Source: Arenicola marina
Taxonomy: Eukaryota; Annelida; Polychaeta; Arenicolidae
Reading direction: 5' to 3'
NCBI GenBank assembly: GCA_964019135.1
Contig: OZ025265.1
Coordinates: forward strand, 24,403,143 to 24,467,142
DNA length: 64,000 nucleotides
In this document: positions 33,584 through 44,268 of the stretch, in pieces
How positions within the stretch are numbered: the first letter of the stretch is position 1
How the letters are laid out: each line of letters starts with the position of its first letter
The notes under the pieces: generated by a model
Databases searched by the model: none
Told to the model about the DNA's origin: nothing
What the model saw: the letters and a program-made list of their open reading frames with translations, nothing else
Program-made: the position numbers and the translations under genes

Positions 33584-36526
33584 TCACTTGCAGCATGAGG
33601 AGCCACTAGACTGGTTCTCCTGACTGAGGTCGACGCCGCGAGGTCTCGACTGAGAGGGCGCTGCTTGCTCATTCTTCGGTAGTTTCTTGGCTGCAGTAAA
33701 TCAAGGAATCAGGTGAAAGCAAGGAACAAGGAACCAGGTGAAATTAAGGTGAAAAGCATCTAACGATATAAAAATAAGTAATTTCATAAAATTGATACAC
33801 GTAAAGAGGTATTATATACATAGTTTGTACCATAAGTATGAGATATCAAATAAAACCTGTTGAAAAACCTGTGCCACGAGCCAGTTTTCACTCAGTATCA
33901 AAATCAAAACGCAATTCAATGTAAAAAGAAAGCTCAACTAGAATTGCTGGATATCGATTTGGTCACTACAACTCACACAATATTAAACCTGTAATAACGA
34001 TTTTTGTAATTCGTGCTAAACTCTTATCAAACACAAATTTAACTGTCTGTATACGATGAACAGAAATTAAATAAAAGGTTCTGATGTCGAACCAACCACC
34101 TTAATTGATATATCTACATGTACATTACATATATTTACCACTCTTTACTTAATAAACCACAGGTCCAGCAATAATCGTTTAGTAATTAATCAAATCCACA
34201 TATAAGCGAAGTCATACCTATTGCCAGAAAAATATCATTGACATTCATCGCTGTTTTTGCTGAGGTTTCCATAAATAACAAACTGTTTTCTTCTGCATAC
34301 GCCTGGGCCTCCTGCAGAGAGAAAACAACCCGTTACATTTACATGAAGAAACGATTTGGTGTCATTGGCCGCTTTTGTACACACAAGGGCTAAACTGGGC
34401 CAAAGATTCTCCCGGAACGACGGAAGGATGAATAGACGAACCCTGCCCCAGATTAGGCACCAGGGTCTGGAGTCGAACCCAGGACCTATTGATCTGCGGT
34501 CTGGCTGCGACCACTACACCAGGGAGGCCCCCTGTATATGAAGAACCCTTTCTACATCACGCCTACGTCACCGACAGGAGAAGCAGACATGTTATAACAG
34601 GTGGGTCTATTAAGTACAGTATATCATACATATATTTTAACATTTGATTCTATTTACGCAGTTTGAGGCTGTTTAAATCATGCAGCTGTAAGAAATATGA
34701 ACTTATACATCTACATATACCATAAGCTGCTAATCTATACTTTTACATGCTGCTGCCTTTAACTTGTTCTGAGATGCAGGCAGAAATGTACTTGCACAAG
34801 GGCGAATACAGACAGTAATGTATCTACATGTACACAAGGGGAAAACAGACATATTCCACAAACTACACAAGGGTATGCTCAATAACAATATATATAGGAA
34901 TCGATTTTCCACTTTATAGTGATTTTTATTGTTATTAACTTAAAGGGCGCAATGTGTTAGCATGTCTTACTTCATATTCCACCATTCGTTTGTTGGCCAG
35001 ATCAGCCTTGTTCCCTGCCAGGGCTATCACAATGTTAGGACTGGCTTGTCTCTGTAACTCTTTTACCCAAGACTTCGCCCGACTAAATGTATCCTGTAAA
35101 ACAAAAACACAGCAGAATACACTTTATTTGCAATACATAATTGTCAGTACCCACACACACTATTCTTCATATAGAATGTGTTAAGGCCACTTTTTGTGCA
35201 AATGACGGCAAAACTGGGTAGAACCTCGCGGGACAAACAAACAAGGTTAGAGCCAACATACTCCCAAGTCCCAACATCCAGGAACGTAAATCCACTAGCT
35301 AATGATTTGCAGCTCAGCCTGCTTACCAATTAGCTCCCCGGCTTTAGATAATAGTCCATGGTGCACAGTATGCGGTAGGACAGACAGTTATCTGCCATAG
35401 ATTAGGTTTGGTTGGTTGGTTATTCAGGACGCTTTAACCACTTTTGGTCATATCGCGTCAATGGGAGAAGGGAGGGAGAGTGGAGCCATGTTTCACTCCA
35501 TAACCCCATACTCTTTACGAAGAAAGACCTGGGAACTTTATCTTGCGACCACACAAACATGGCCACAGCAGGGCTCGAACCACCGATCCACGCGCCGTTA
35601 GACCTCAGGTGACCAGAGCACTCAATGCGAGCGCTCTCGCCCACTGAGCTATCGCGCCGGCCCCAGAGCAGGTTTGGGGTCGAGGGGTTGGGTGGGGGGC
35701 AGACCCATGGTTCAGTTACCGTCATGCTGCTAGTTATTTGTCATAGATCATGGTATGTAATGTAATGTAGATGCATGTCACGGATCATGATGCATAGTAC
35801 GCACTTGATTTGTGATGTCGTACACTACGATGGCGGCCTGGGCTCCTCGGTAGTACATTGGCGCCAAGCTGTGATACCTTTCCTGACCCGCCGTATCCCA
35901 GATTTCAAATTTAACTGTCGTGTCATCCAAGCATACAGTCTGAGTAAGGAAGGCAGCTGAAAACAGACAAAATAAATCGTAAACACTTCCATATTTCACA
36001 TAAAGCAATATAAAATATGTGGACATAAATTCATGTACACAGTGAACAGAATTAACCATTTGACAACCAATAATCACATACTTCAACCAGTATTACTTTT
36101 CTTGGGGCGCATAGCAGAAGTTATCAACAAAAAGGGTGCATTAAGCATCTCTGGCAGATTTGCTGGACTCGGAAATATGTACTCGAACTGCAACTTAACA
36201 TTTCTACGAATCTGGTCTCATAAACCCAAAGAAAAATAAATTATAGATAATGAGTTAACGGTAAGCTTAACAAATTGTCAAATGGTAAGTATACAGACAC
36301 GATGAAGGGATTAGGTATAACTAATCCACCACAGCTTGTAAGTAAAGCTCACAGGACACTTACCTCCTATTGTGCTTTCTTGGTATTCATGAAACTGTCC
36401 TTTGACAAATCTCAGCACCAAACTGGACTTGCCAACAGCTGACTCTCCTAGTAACACTAGCTTGAACTGGCATATTTTGTTCTGTGTCGCTCCATTGGGT
36501 CTTTGCGCCCCAGCTCTGTTTGCCAT
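33584..36526 (-). CDS. RAB5: Rab5 small GTPase
   Basis: Complete gene of five coding exons on the minus strand: 36364-36526, 35805-35956, 34971-35093, 34218-34311 and 33584-33690. All introns are GT-AG and the phases fit, giving 212 residues (vertebrate RAB5A is about 215). Rab5 organises early-endosome fusion and motility on the cytoplasmic face. Visible motifs: P-loop GESAVGKSS, switch region [29 protein letters not shown], base-binding [10 protein letters not shown] and [14 protein letters not shown]. The C-terminus, SSGSSCCK, carries the paired cysteines for geranylgeranylation. 'cttgtag' near 36555 could be the acceptor of a 5' untranslated intron. SINEs sit in the introns. It is probably the single invertebrate precursor of RAB5A/B/C. 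It is divergent to EFHB, as in vertebrates. Confidence 0.97.
34362..34532 (-). repeat. tRNA-Glu/Asp-like SINE in a Rab5 intron
   Basis: Minus-strand copy ending (plus strand) 'ccactacaccagggaggccc', with B-box complement 'gtcgaacccaggacct'. Same family as 4437-4604. It lies between Rab5 exons 3 and 4. Confidence 0.7.
35175..35345 (-). repeat. tRNA-derived SINE in a Rab5 intron
   Basis: On the minus strand it reads 'gagctaattggtaagcaggc' near the start and 'ttggctctaacc' as the B-box-like part. Related to 3596-3740. Confidence 0.5.
35409..35665 (-). repeat. CCAA-tailed SINE in a Rab5 intron
   Basis: A near full-length inverted copy of the element at 7709-7972. It starts 'ggttggttggttattcagga' and ends at the complement of the head, 'ctgagctatcgcgccggccc'. 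Located between Rab5 exons 2 and 3. Confidence 0.8.
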
Positions 36527-37022
36527 AATTACAATTTGTAATGTCTATCAGTGCCTACAAGATTTAATCCAAAGGCTAAAGACCTCCTCCACCACCCCAG
36601 GTCTCAGAGGGAAACACTTATCCTATGCAATCTGCAAGAACAAGGAAATTAAATAAACATCATCGTCAAAATAAACATTGGAGGATGCATACAGCTGGTA
36701 CTTTGGCACTGATAGCAGAATGATGTTCTGCTATCAATAATACAGATGATCTATTTTAAGTTGACAAAAAAAAACGCACATTTTCCACATGGCAAAGTTC
36801 CAGATAGGCAACCACTCCACATATGTAATTACATAACACCTTCGCGAGGGAGAGCACATAATCATACAGCAACAAAGTCCATCAACTTTCTTATGGAGCT
36901 TTGCCAAAGTGAACATCCGTGTTCATATGGAAAACAACATACCAGGTATACTGTTAAATCATTTCTTGTCAGGGGATTAACACATATATACACATATGTG
37001 TACTGTCCATAGTATTATTGTT
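36527..37022. other. Rab5 5' flank
   Basis: Probably Rab5 5' untranslated sequence and an upstream intron or promoter. No second gene is seen. A noncoding first exon could not be located. Confidence 0.35.
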
Positions 37023-37185
37023 TTAAAGCAGCCTATCGTATTTACATGCACCATCTTAGATTTTTTACATTTTAGAATCAAGACTAAAAGTGTCAAAATT
37101 ATGATGCACATGATTTATATCTCTCTGAGGCTGTAAATCAACAATTTCAACATAAAACATGTGCAGTTTACTTATATCGCCGCCT
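37023..37185 (-). repeat. Dispersed repeat, minus-strand copy
   Basis: Contains 'tgcaccatcttagatttttt' and 'tcaagactaaaagt'. These are the complement of the repeats at 46418-46605 and 62993-63185. Confidence 0.65.
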
Positions 37186-37802
37186 ATTACATATATAGTC
37201 TGCTCTAGCAAACAAATTTGCTTCTTTCCAGACAGCCCAAAGGCTTTTAGGATTTAAATTCAAGACAGAATATACTTATTTAACATGGAGAAGAAGTTAT
37301 TAGTATAAAAAATTACAGAGTAAAGACTATATTACTTTAAATTTGTATTAATGACAATTCCTTTGAAAGATTCTATTAGATGGGATGGAGGTGCTTCGTC
37401 GTGGGAACCTCTGTGAACATTATAAAACTCTCCTGCAAGGAGAATTTAGTCTGTGCTTGTTGAGCCCTAAAGGTCAGAAATTAACTTCATGCTTGTTATG
37501 TCAGTGTGCTGATGTTCATACGGAAGTCTGCATCCCTGCTCATCCAGTTTACTTTTTGTTGAAGTAGTAACATTAAATATGCAACTTCTCTTTTCATACT
37601 GTAGAGTCGTTACCAGGTAAATCAATTAGTTACCGGTAATGCTCACCAGCTGTCTGGGTAAAAAAAAAACCTGGCTACAGAAAATCCTAGACCTCCAATG
37701 GAACCCTATGCTAAACCTAGAAGTGAACAGCTGAACCATAACGTCATCCTCCGAAAACATAACCTGATGCCTCCTCATTCTTACCTTGCTCAAAACTTAT
37801 TC
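37186..37802. other. Intergenic, no gene seen
   Basis: AT-rich sequence without a recognisable coding signal. Confidence 0.4.
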
Positions 37803-38000
37803 TTGGTGTGCCCCCAGGCAAGCCATCTTTAACTTCTCATTTGTATGCATACAACCATAGTGCCTACATATTTTATATACCATGTTTTATATTCAGACAT
37901 CAATAAATAGTAAACTGTGTCAGCATCAGGTTGACAGTGTTGGAGCACACATCTTTTCCTCACCAACCATCATTGTGATGATCAGCAGCGCCAAGCCAAC
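37803..38000 (+). repeat. Diverged one-arm fragment of the foldback element
   Basis: 'ttggtgtgcccccaggcaag' followed by matches to the interior of the left arm at 42400-42650 ('catagtgcctacatatttta', 'gacatcaataaa', 'ttggagcacacatcttt'). The opposite arm was not found nearby. Confidence 0.55.
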
Positions 38001-39185
38001 ATTCATATTGAGGAGAGAAATTGACCATCCAGAAACTGCTCAATTCTGTTAACCTCTGGTATTTCTTGTAGTGTTTGCATTAGATAGTTTCATCACAATC
38101 TTCTGATATACATTTTCGACAGCAAAAGGAGATTGCTAAAAAGACTTCTGAATAGTGGATCGTTTTATACTGGTGAGAAGATGTTGCAGTGCTGCCAACC
38201 TGACCAACAGCCTTGGGCTTGCAGCAGAATGTTAGCCAGCATTTTCTTGGAGGGCATTAGCATGTTAAGTCCTATATAAACCTTGCTGCATATTTGCAAT
38301 CCAGCAGTAACCAAATTTGAATCCAAAATGTGTAACATGGCTAAAGCTGGAGAGGTGTGCATACCTATAAGTAGATAATAGAATAAGCACACCTCAATCC
38401 CTCACCCGGTCATGTTACAAATTTGGGTCTGCCAGGTTCATTTAAGGGTTTGACCTGCTAAATGTCACACAAAGACTGACTTCAGGTTTTTCAGCAAGGT
38501 TCTTGGTAGCACTGCACACTCTACACAGAAAAAAAAACTTTATTAGGTTTGACCTGCTCATGTGTTCTGGTGTTAGGCTGCACCAATACCAAAGTCTAAA
38601 TCTTATCTTTGTGACCTCCATTTACCTTGAAATGCACATTAGCAGTTGGCCGGCCCCAGTGGACTGTTCCTAGAGCTATCGGTATCAAGGGTCACAAAGT
38701 GGCCCAAAAAGTTTGGTACCCATCATGGCTCAGACGCGACCCACAAACCTCTCTCATATTGCAGGACATCCGGCAGAGAGAAATGTCACATGCAATGCAC
38801 CAAAGGGATAATTCTAATGGCACTGACCGGCCCTAAAATACTGTGACCTGCCTAAGATTAGATTTAGAATGTACACAGCTCAACCTCTCATCCCATCAAT
38901 TAAGTTATAAGACTTGGATATGCCTCTGGTTAATGCAGAACTGCAATAACACAGCTAAGTTAATCTCAAAGCTTCCCTGCTAAATGTCTCTCCAAACCGG
39001 CATTTATGTTCTTCTGCAAGGTTGTTGGATTTTCCATAGGCCCAAAAAAGCCATTTCCACCCATTTTCTTAATAAGCTGCACTTAAAAACCAAGTCAACA
39101 ATTCTTGCTAGCCAGCTCTGGTGCTGCTGAAATACATATTACAAGATGGTATTGATGTCAGCTAGCAGACACAAACACACATATC
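38001..39185. other. Intergenic, no gene seen
   Basis: No domain-bearing open frame. Confidence 0.4.
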
Positions 39186-39305
39186 TGGGTGTGCTCTAGC
39201 AATTCATTTCAATTAACTACTGTAGCTAAACACCTTCAATTTTCTTTAGCCACATGCAGATCCCATTGGCCACATATATGTTGCATTTTCCCTTCCACAT
39301 CACAT
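39186..39305 (-). repeat. Dispersed repeat, minus-strand copy
   Basis: 'ctgggtgtgctctagcaatt' through 'caccttcaattttctttagc' is the complement of 45530-45682. Confidence 0.7.
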
Positions 39306-42242
39306 AACTTTCGCGAAATCATGTTTTGACCTTTGATCGAAAATCAGGCCATTTTTTTCATTTTCGCCACTGTGGCGACATGCATAGGCCAATCTTGCGC
39401 CACATACAGTTGGCTTTCGTCATTGGCGATGTGGCAAACAGCTAGTGTGCACCCAGTATATGGAATACAGGAGGTTAACAGAATCAAACATCAGATTCAG
39501 CACCTTCAATTTATCCACCCAATACAGCAGTCCCTGCATTATACAGTCCCTTCATTATCTTTTTGCTGTGTACAAAACACTTTTACATGTAAAAACACCT
39601 TTATTACGCAACTCCATCAATAATGCGACTCCGACCAACATTCTGCCTTGTTATACTACCGTAAACTGCCTATCGCACCCCAACTTTGGCCTAAAAACCG
39701 GGTTGGCCGGCGCCCAGAACCATTTCCGGAAAACTACATATTATAAACTGCACCCCGACTTTGGCCTTCCAACCCCCCTCTCCCCACCGGCCCGCCCTGT
39801 ATTCCTGCTTAATCCATCCGGCCAACCAAGCCACTTAATTGTTTATACAAGCAGTCGCGACCACTAACATTCACCTCTCCCTCTCCAATCGCACCTCTTA
39901 TCAAGTGTCACACCAGTGGCTGGCTCTCCAAACCAATGCGCATCATTCTTATTCACACCTCTTGTATACATTTGACATAAATAGGTCTGTCTTAGTATTT
40001 GAGTCCAATAAATTTGCCAGACGTCAACAAACCCCGCCTGGCAGCGAGTGCTCATGCTAAGTTTGTTTACTTCCGGCGAGCGGCGAAGCATTCAAAACAA
40101 AGCGAGACAGAATACAAATTGCCCGGATTACAAAAAAATACAGTACTGACCAAAGAAATGACTGTCCGACGAAAATCATAAAAGTTTCAGGAATATAGTG
40201 TATACATTGACAGGTAGTTTATAATTTTAGGCCTGGTGAACGGCATAGCTCTCACCCTTGCTCTGTTTATGGGCGTGGTCAGAGAGGCATATACCAGGGC
40301 TATGTTAAAGTCATTTATAAAAGGCCCAAGCTATATTATCAGCAGCTGATCCTTGGTCACCATGGTTAATCTGTTCCTGTATGATGTAAGGCTTTGATTT
40401 TGAACAGAGAAACCCCTCACGCTCAGCTGTTTGCACCGGCCTGTTTGCACCATTAGGGTAATCTCCAGTGAAGATGGAGGCTAACTTTCTAAATTTTACT
40501 TTATAGCCAGTTCCAAATACACCTTTCTTTATCTAACTCATGTTAATCTTGGAGTGCAATCCATGCTACTGCTCCCTATATATTTACAATGTATCATCAT
40601 ATCTCTTTACAATTCAAACTTAAAGAGAAAGATCATTGCCGCATTGGAAATTTGTATCAGATAAATGATGCAGGATGCATAGCCATTAAAATCGTTACAT
40701 ATACAGAGTTGATATAGTGAAAACGTACTAACCCCAAGTCATCCCATTCAAAGAATAGATTCTCCCCAGAAAATCTCACACAGCATAATGAAATTATGTA
40801 AGTTACTGCCAGCTTATTACAGGTTAACTGGTAAAGGCTGTGGTTTTGCTTGTTAACTGTGTGATGTGTAGGCTTTGGGCCTTCTTGGCCTCATTCTAAA
40901 CTGCAGGAAGCAGAATCACAGTTTATCAAGTCTCATTCGGAAACCTTAAATAACAAAAGCTTATTGGTTTAGTTCACTGAGTGAAAATTGATGTCATCTG
41001 ATCATGACTTGTCAACAGTCAAAGAAAGAGACTGACTGGAAATCTTCTAATTATTTTCCTTCCAGTTAAGACATAGATATATAGTCATTGCGGTATCATA
41101 GTTGCACCAATGATGCAACCTTGTGTCTTTTGAATAAGACTTCGGGAAGCAAGCTTTAGTTTTGTTTACATTTTCGTGCGAAGATCACAAATAAAGGAAG
41201 CGGGTCAGCCATTTTGGCACTTCTGGTCTGACAATCCAACTTTATTTTTGACCAGACAACTCTTCCGGAAAGAGCAGAATTCAAGTGAGTAAAATGAGGT
41301 GTCAAATACTTACCAGTGACACTGATATTACAAGGAAAAAATTGTTCATCGCGTTACTACACCACTTTTTTGCAAATTTATTATTACGAAGCAAAGTGAT
41401 CCTCCCCTCCTATTCATACGAGGAACTACTTTATGTTTTGACCCGAGTATGAATGCGCCGAAGAAGCTCCTCTTAATATTAAGCTGAGCCGTTAGCTACA
41501 ACATTAAGGCCATAGCAAAATCTAATTCTGCTCTATTTCATGCCAAGCATATGGGGCACAGTCATTGGCATATACTGTAAACTTTTATGAAAAATGTAGA
41601 ACTACTTGTTTGGAAACCTCACATAAAATGTTAGGCTGTACATCACATGACGTCATATACGGAAGTAGTCAAAGATGGCCGATGCTATGTCTCGTTCGAT
41701 CGAGAACAGATACACGAACCCATACAACGAAACATAGATTAGTGAAACAGGTATGGTGTAGTTTTTATCGTAGTTATCTGTTATGAGTATTTTTAATGTT
41801 AAACAATCGAAGAGCGCTATGCAACAAAATTATTCAGTGCAATTTGACCTTTGACATTGGTTGCCAGGAAGTGGCTAATCCGCGGCTATGGAAATGTCAT
41901 AAGACAAATGTTTCGAACTTATCAGCTGCTTATTTTATATTCAAGATAACCGCTAGTTTATTGGAGATACATGGAGCTTTAATTTCCGAATGCAACTTTC
42001 TTGACGTAAGCTGGTAAGTAGACTATAGTCTAGGCCTAGGCTAAGGTTGTTGCCAGTTGGCACTTTTAGTTTTATCAACAAAACTTCAGTTTACTTCACC
42101 AGTGACAGTGTTGACGTCTTCACTCTTCAGCAAGTTTAAGCCACAGACGCCGCAGATCGACTGACACAGGCCAGGGGGGGGAGGTGGGGGGTGAGTCGCG
42201 CACCGCCTACACCTGTGGTTTAGCCTTTAGCGCATTTATGCC
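39306..42242. other. Intergenic stretch
   Basis: No gene supported. About 39660-39780 has a repeated motif 'caccccaactttggcc'. I looked for noncoding first exons of Rab5 or EFHB here and could not define any. Confidence 0.4.
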
Positions 42243-42335
42243 ATCTAAAGTCAAAGTCATAAATGCCGTAGCCTCACGTTTCTGCCCATATTTTCTATAC
42301 ATTTGTCGTGATTGCTCTAAAAATCACTGACGTGA
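42243..42335 (+). repeat. MITE fragment, left part
   Basis: 'atctaaagtcaaagtcataa' through 'gctctaaaaatcactgacgt' matches the left about 95 bases of the element at 25399-25676. Confidence 0.75.
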
Positions 42336-42391
42336 GATAGCCATGAATCCATGGCTGTGGTTGAAGAATCATAGCCATGTAGCATTCTATA

Positions 42392-43400
42392 TTAGCGCAA
42401 GTGCCCCCAGGCAAGCCTGCTTCTCTAGGGGCACAACGGTAACAATGTTAAAATCCTTCGACGTTAGTAGGGAATCGTCTGTAGCTTTTATTATAATATG
42501 TGCTCGAACAATCATAGTGTTTGCATATTCTATATACCTTGTTCTATCATATGACATCAATAAAGTGTGTCGACATTAGGTTGTTTCTGTAAGATTTTCG
42601 CGAAGAAATGTTGGAGCACACAACTGTTCCCGACCAGCCATCCGCCATATTTGTTTTGGGCTGATGCCGGTACCTGTGAATGCGACTTGGTTCCTCCTCT
42701 CTATTAGCATATGACTCTTAGCTAGAGGGCCTTGTCAGTCGCTCACTTTGAACTTAAGGACAACAGCACCCCTAGCCCTGAAGAACCCAGGCCTCGCTAC
42801 CACTCGGCCAGGGTCCTGAAGTGCAGCCTGCAAATCCTCAGCGATTTGCAACCCCTCCACTTTAATATGACTAGTGTCACTTTATGGGTGAATACCACGT
42901 CCAATCCTTATTATATTTGAATTCTACATAACTTAAACTATCTATTTACGTATAGTTTGTTTCTTTGAAGAACTGTTGATGTCCACAATACCTGCGATAT
43001 TCCGCATTTCATTCGTAAAATGCGCGCAGCTATTCGAAGTGACAAGCAGCAAATATATCAATAGATGGCGCTACAGGGCGGAATGAAATGCGGGATATCG
43101 CCAGTATTGTAGACATTAACAGTTCTTTAAAGAAACAAACTATGCATAAATAGATAGTTTAAGGTATCTCATTCTCTTTCACATGTCATTGTGAAAATAT
43201 GACTGCAACAATCTAGTGTTGACACATTTTCTTGATGTCAGAAGATAGAACAAGGTATATAGAATACGTAAGCACTATTATTGTACGCGGCCACATTATA
43301 ATAAAAGCTACAGTCGATTCCCTACTAACGTCGAAGGATTTTAACATTGTTACCGTTGTGCCCCTAGAGAAGCAGGCTTGCGTGGGGGTACTTGCGCCAA
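42392..43400. mobile_element. Foldback DNA element, 1009 bp, 9-bp target duplication
   Basis: The ends are TTAGCGCAAGTGCCCCC on the left and, inverted, TTGGCGCAAGTACCCCC on the right. The arms stay complementary for about 200 bases (for example 'tgttaaaatccttcgacgtt' at both ends). The element is flanked on both sides by the identical 9-mer CATTCTATA (42383-42391 and 43401-43409). A 9-bp duplication with long inverted ends suits Mutator/MULE-type transposition. No transposase lies inside, so it is non-autonomous. Confidence 0.85.
42932..43163. repeat. Inner inverted repeat nested in the foldback element
   Basis: Arms 42932-43014 and 43081-43163 are complementary over about 83 bases ('cttaaactatctattta', 'gtttgtttcttt', 'gaactgtt', 'ccgcatttcattc'), with a 66-base loop. 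This is either a second MITE inserted into the first or the inner half of a compound palindrome. No inner target duplication is evident. Confidence 0.8.
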
Positions 43401-43409
43401 CATTCTATA

Positions 43410-43714
43410 GTGAGAAATCAACTTCACATGACAAATTGAATTGCTTAACTACAGCTTTCATAATTAGTTTCAACAATGTAAAAGTACTTTTCTACATATA
43501 ATTACTGATGTATGAACTCTTCCAAGGTTGTTGAACTCTTCAAAAGGAGCCATAATTGCCTACTGGCATAAAAATGGCCACATTTTTTTTACAGGAAGTT
43601 GATCACTGCACATGTGCAAGGTCATCGTATGATATTATAAGCCATGCTAATTGGTTCATTGTTGAGGGACCCAGTCATTGGATCAGTGAAAACACAAGTG
43701 TGATATCTCGGCCC
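43410..43714. other. Intergenic, no gene seen
   Basis: AT-rich; no recognisable feature. Confidence 0.4.
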
Positions 43715-43885
43715 AGGCCCGGTGGATAAAAGACACCAAGTGTCTCGGGCCAAATGGGAATTTCCCTTTGGCCTAACGTGTAAGGTGTTCGCTCGGGATG
43801 CGGAAGGTCGCCGGTTCGAAACCTGCCTGGGTAGAAAGTTCTAGCCAGGTGGGTAGAACTTTCTGCATCCATTCGGGCCTGGGAC
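43715..43885 (+). repeat. tRNA-derived SINE, third family
   Basis: 'tggcctaacgtgtaaggtgt' and B box GGTTCGAAACC form a tRNA-like head. It is followed by a small inverted repeat 'agaaagttcta ... tagaactttct'. No functional tRNA fold was derived. Confidence 0.5.
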
Positions 43886-44175
43886 CAGAAATACTACACA
43901 TGTTTTCATATGAATTTCTGGTGACAGACTGGATTACTTTTGCCTTTCAAAAAAGGTTACTTATGTGAATATAGTCATTACTTGTCAGGAAGTATTAAGA
44001 AAAGGATTAAGGTTTGTTTCTGTTATCAAACTGTTTCTACAGCAAAGGAGAATCAGAGCTACACTTGCTCAAAGTCAAACAACCCTGAAATGGGGTTGTT
44101 CCAGACTAGAATTTTACTATGGAATGCAACTAGACTGTGTTTCAGCCCACACAGCCTAGGGTTCTGGGCTAGATG

Positions 44176-44268
44176 TGAGAAAGCAATACTGTGCAATTTT
44201 AAAGATACCAAACTTACGTGTGCACTGCAAGGTTATCCTTTTTTACGACATAAAGAATATTTCTCCAT
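44176..44268 (+). repeat. MITE fragment, middle part
   Basis: 'gtgagaaagcaatactgtgc' through 'aatatttctccatg' matches 25497-25592 inside the complete MITE. It directly abuts the last coding exon of the minus-strand transposon-type gene and provides that exon's stop codon. Confidence 0.75.
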
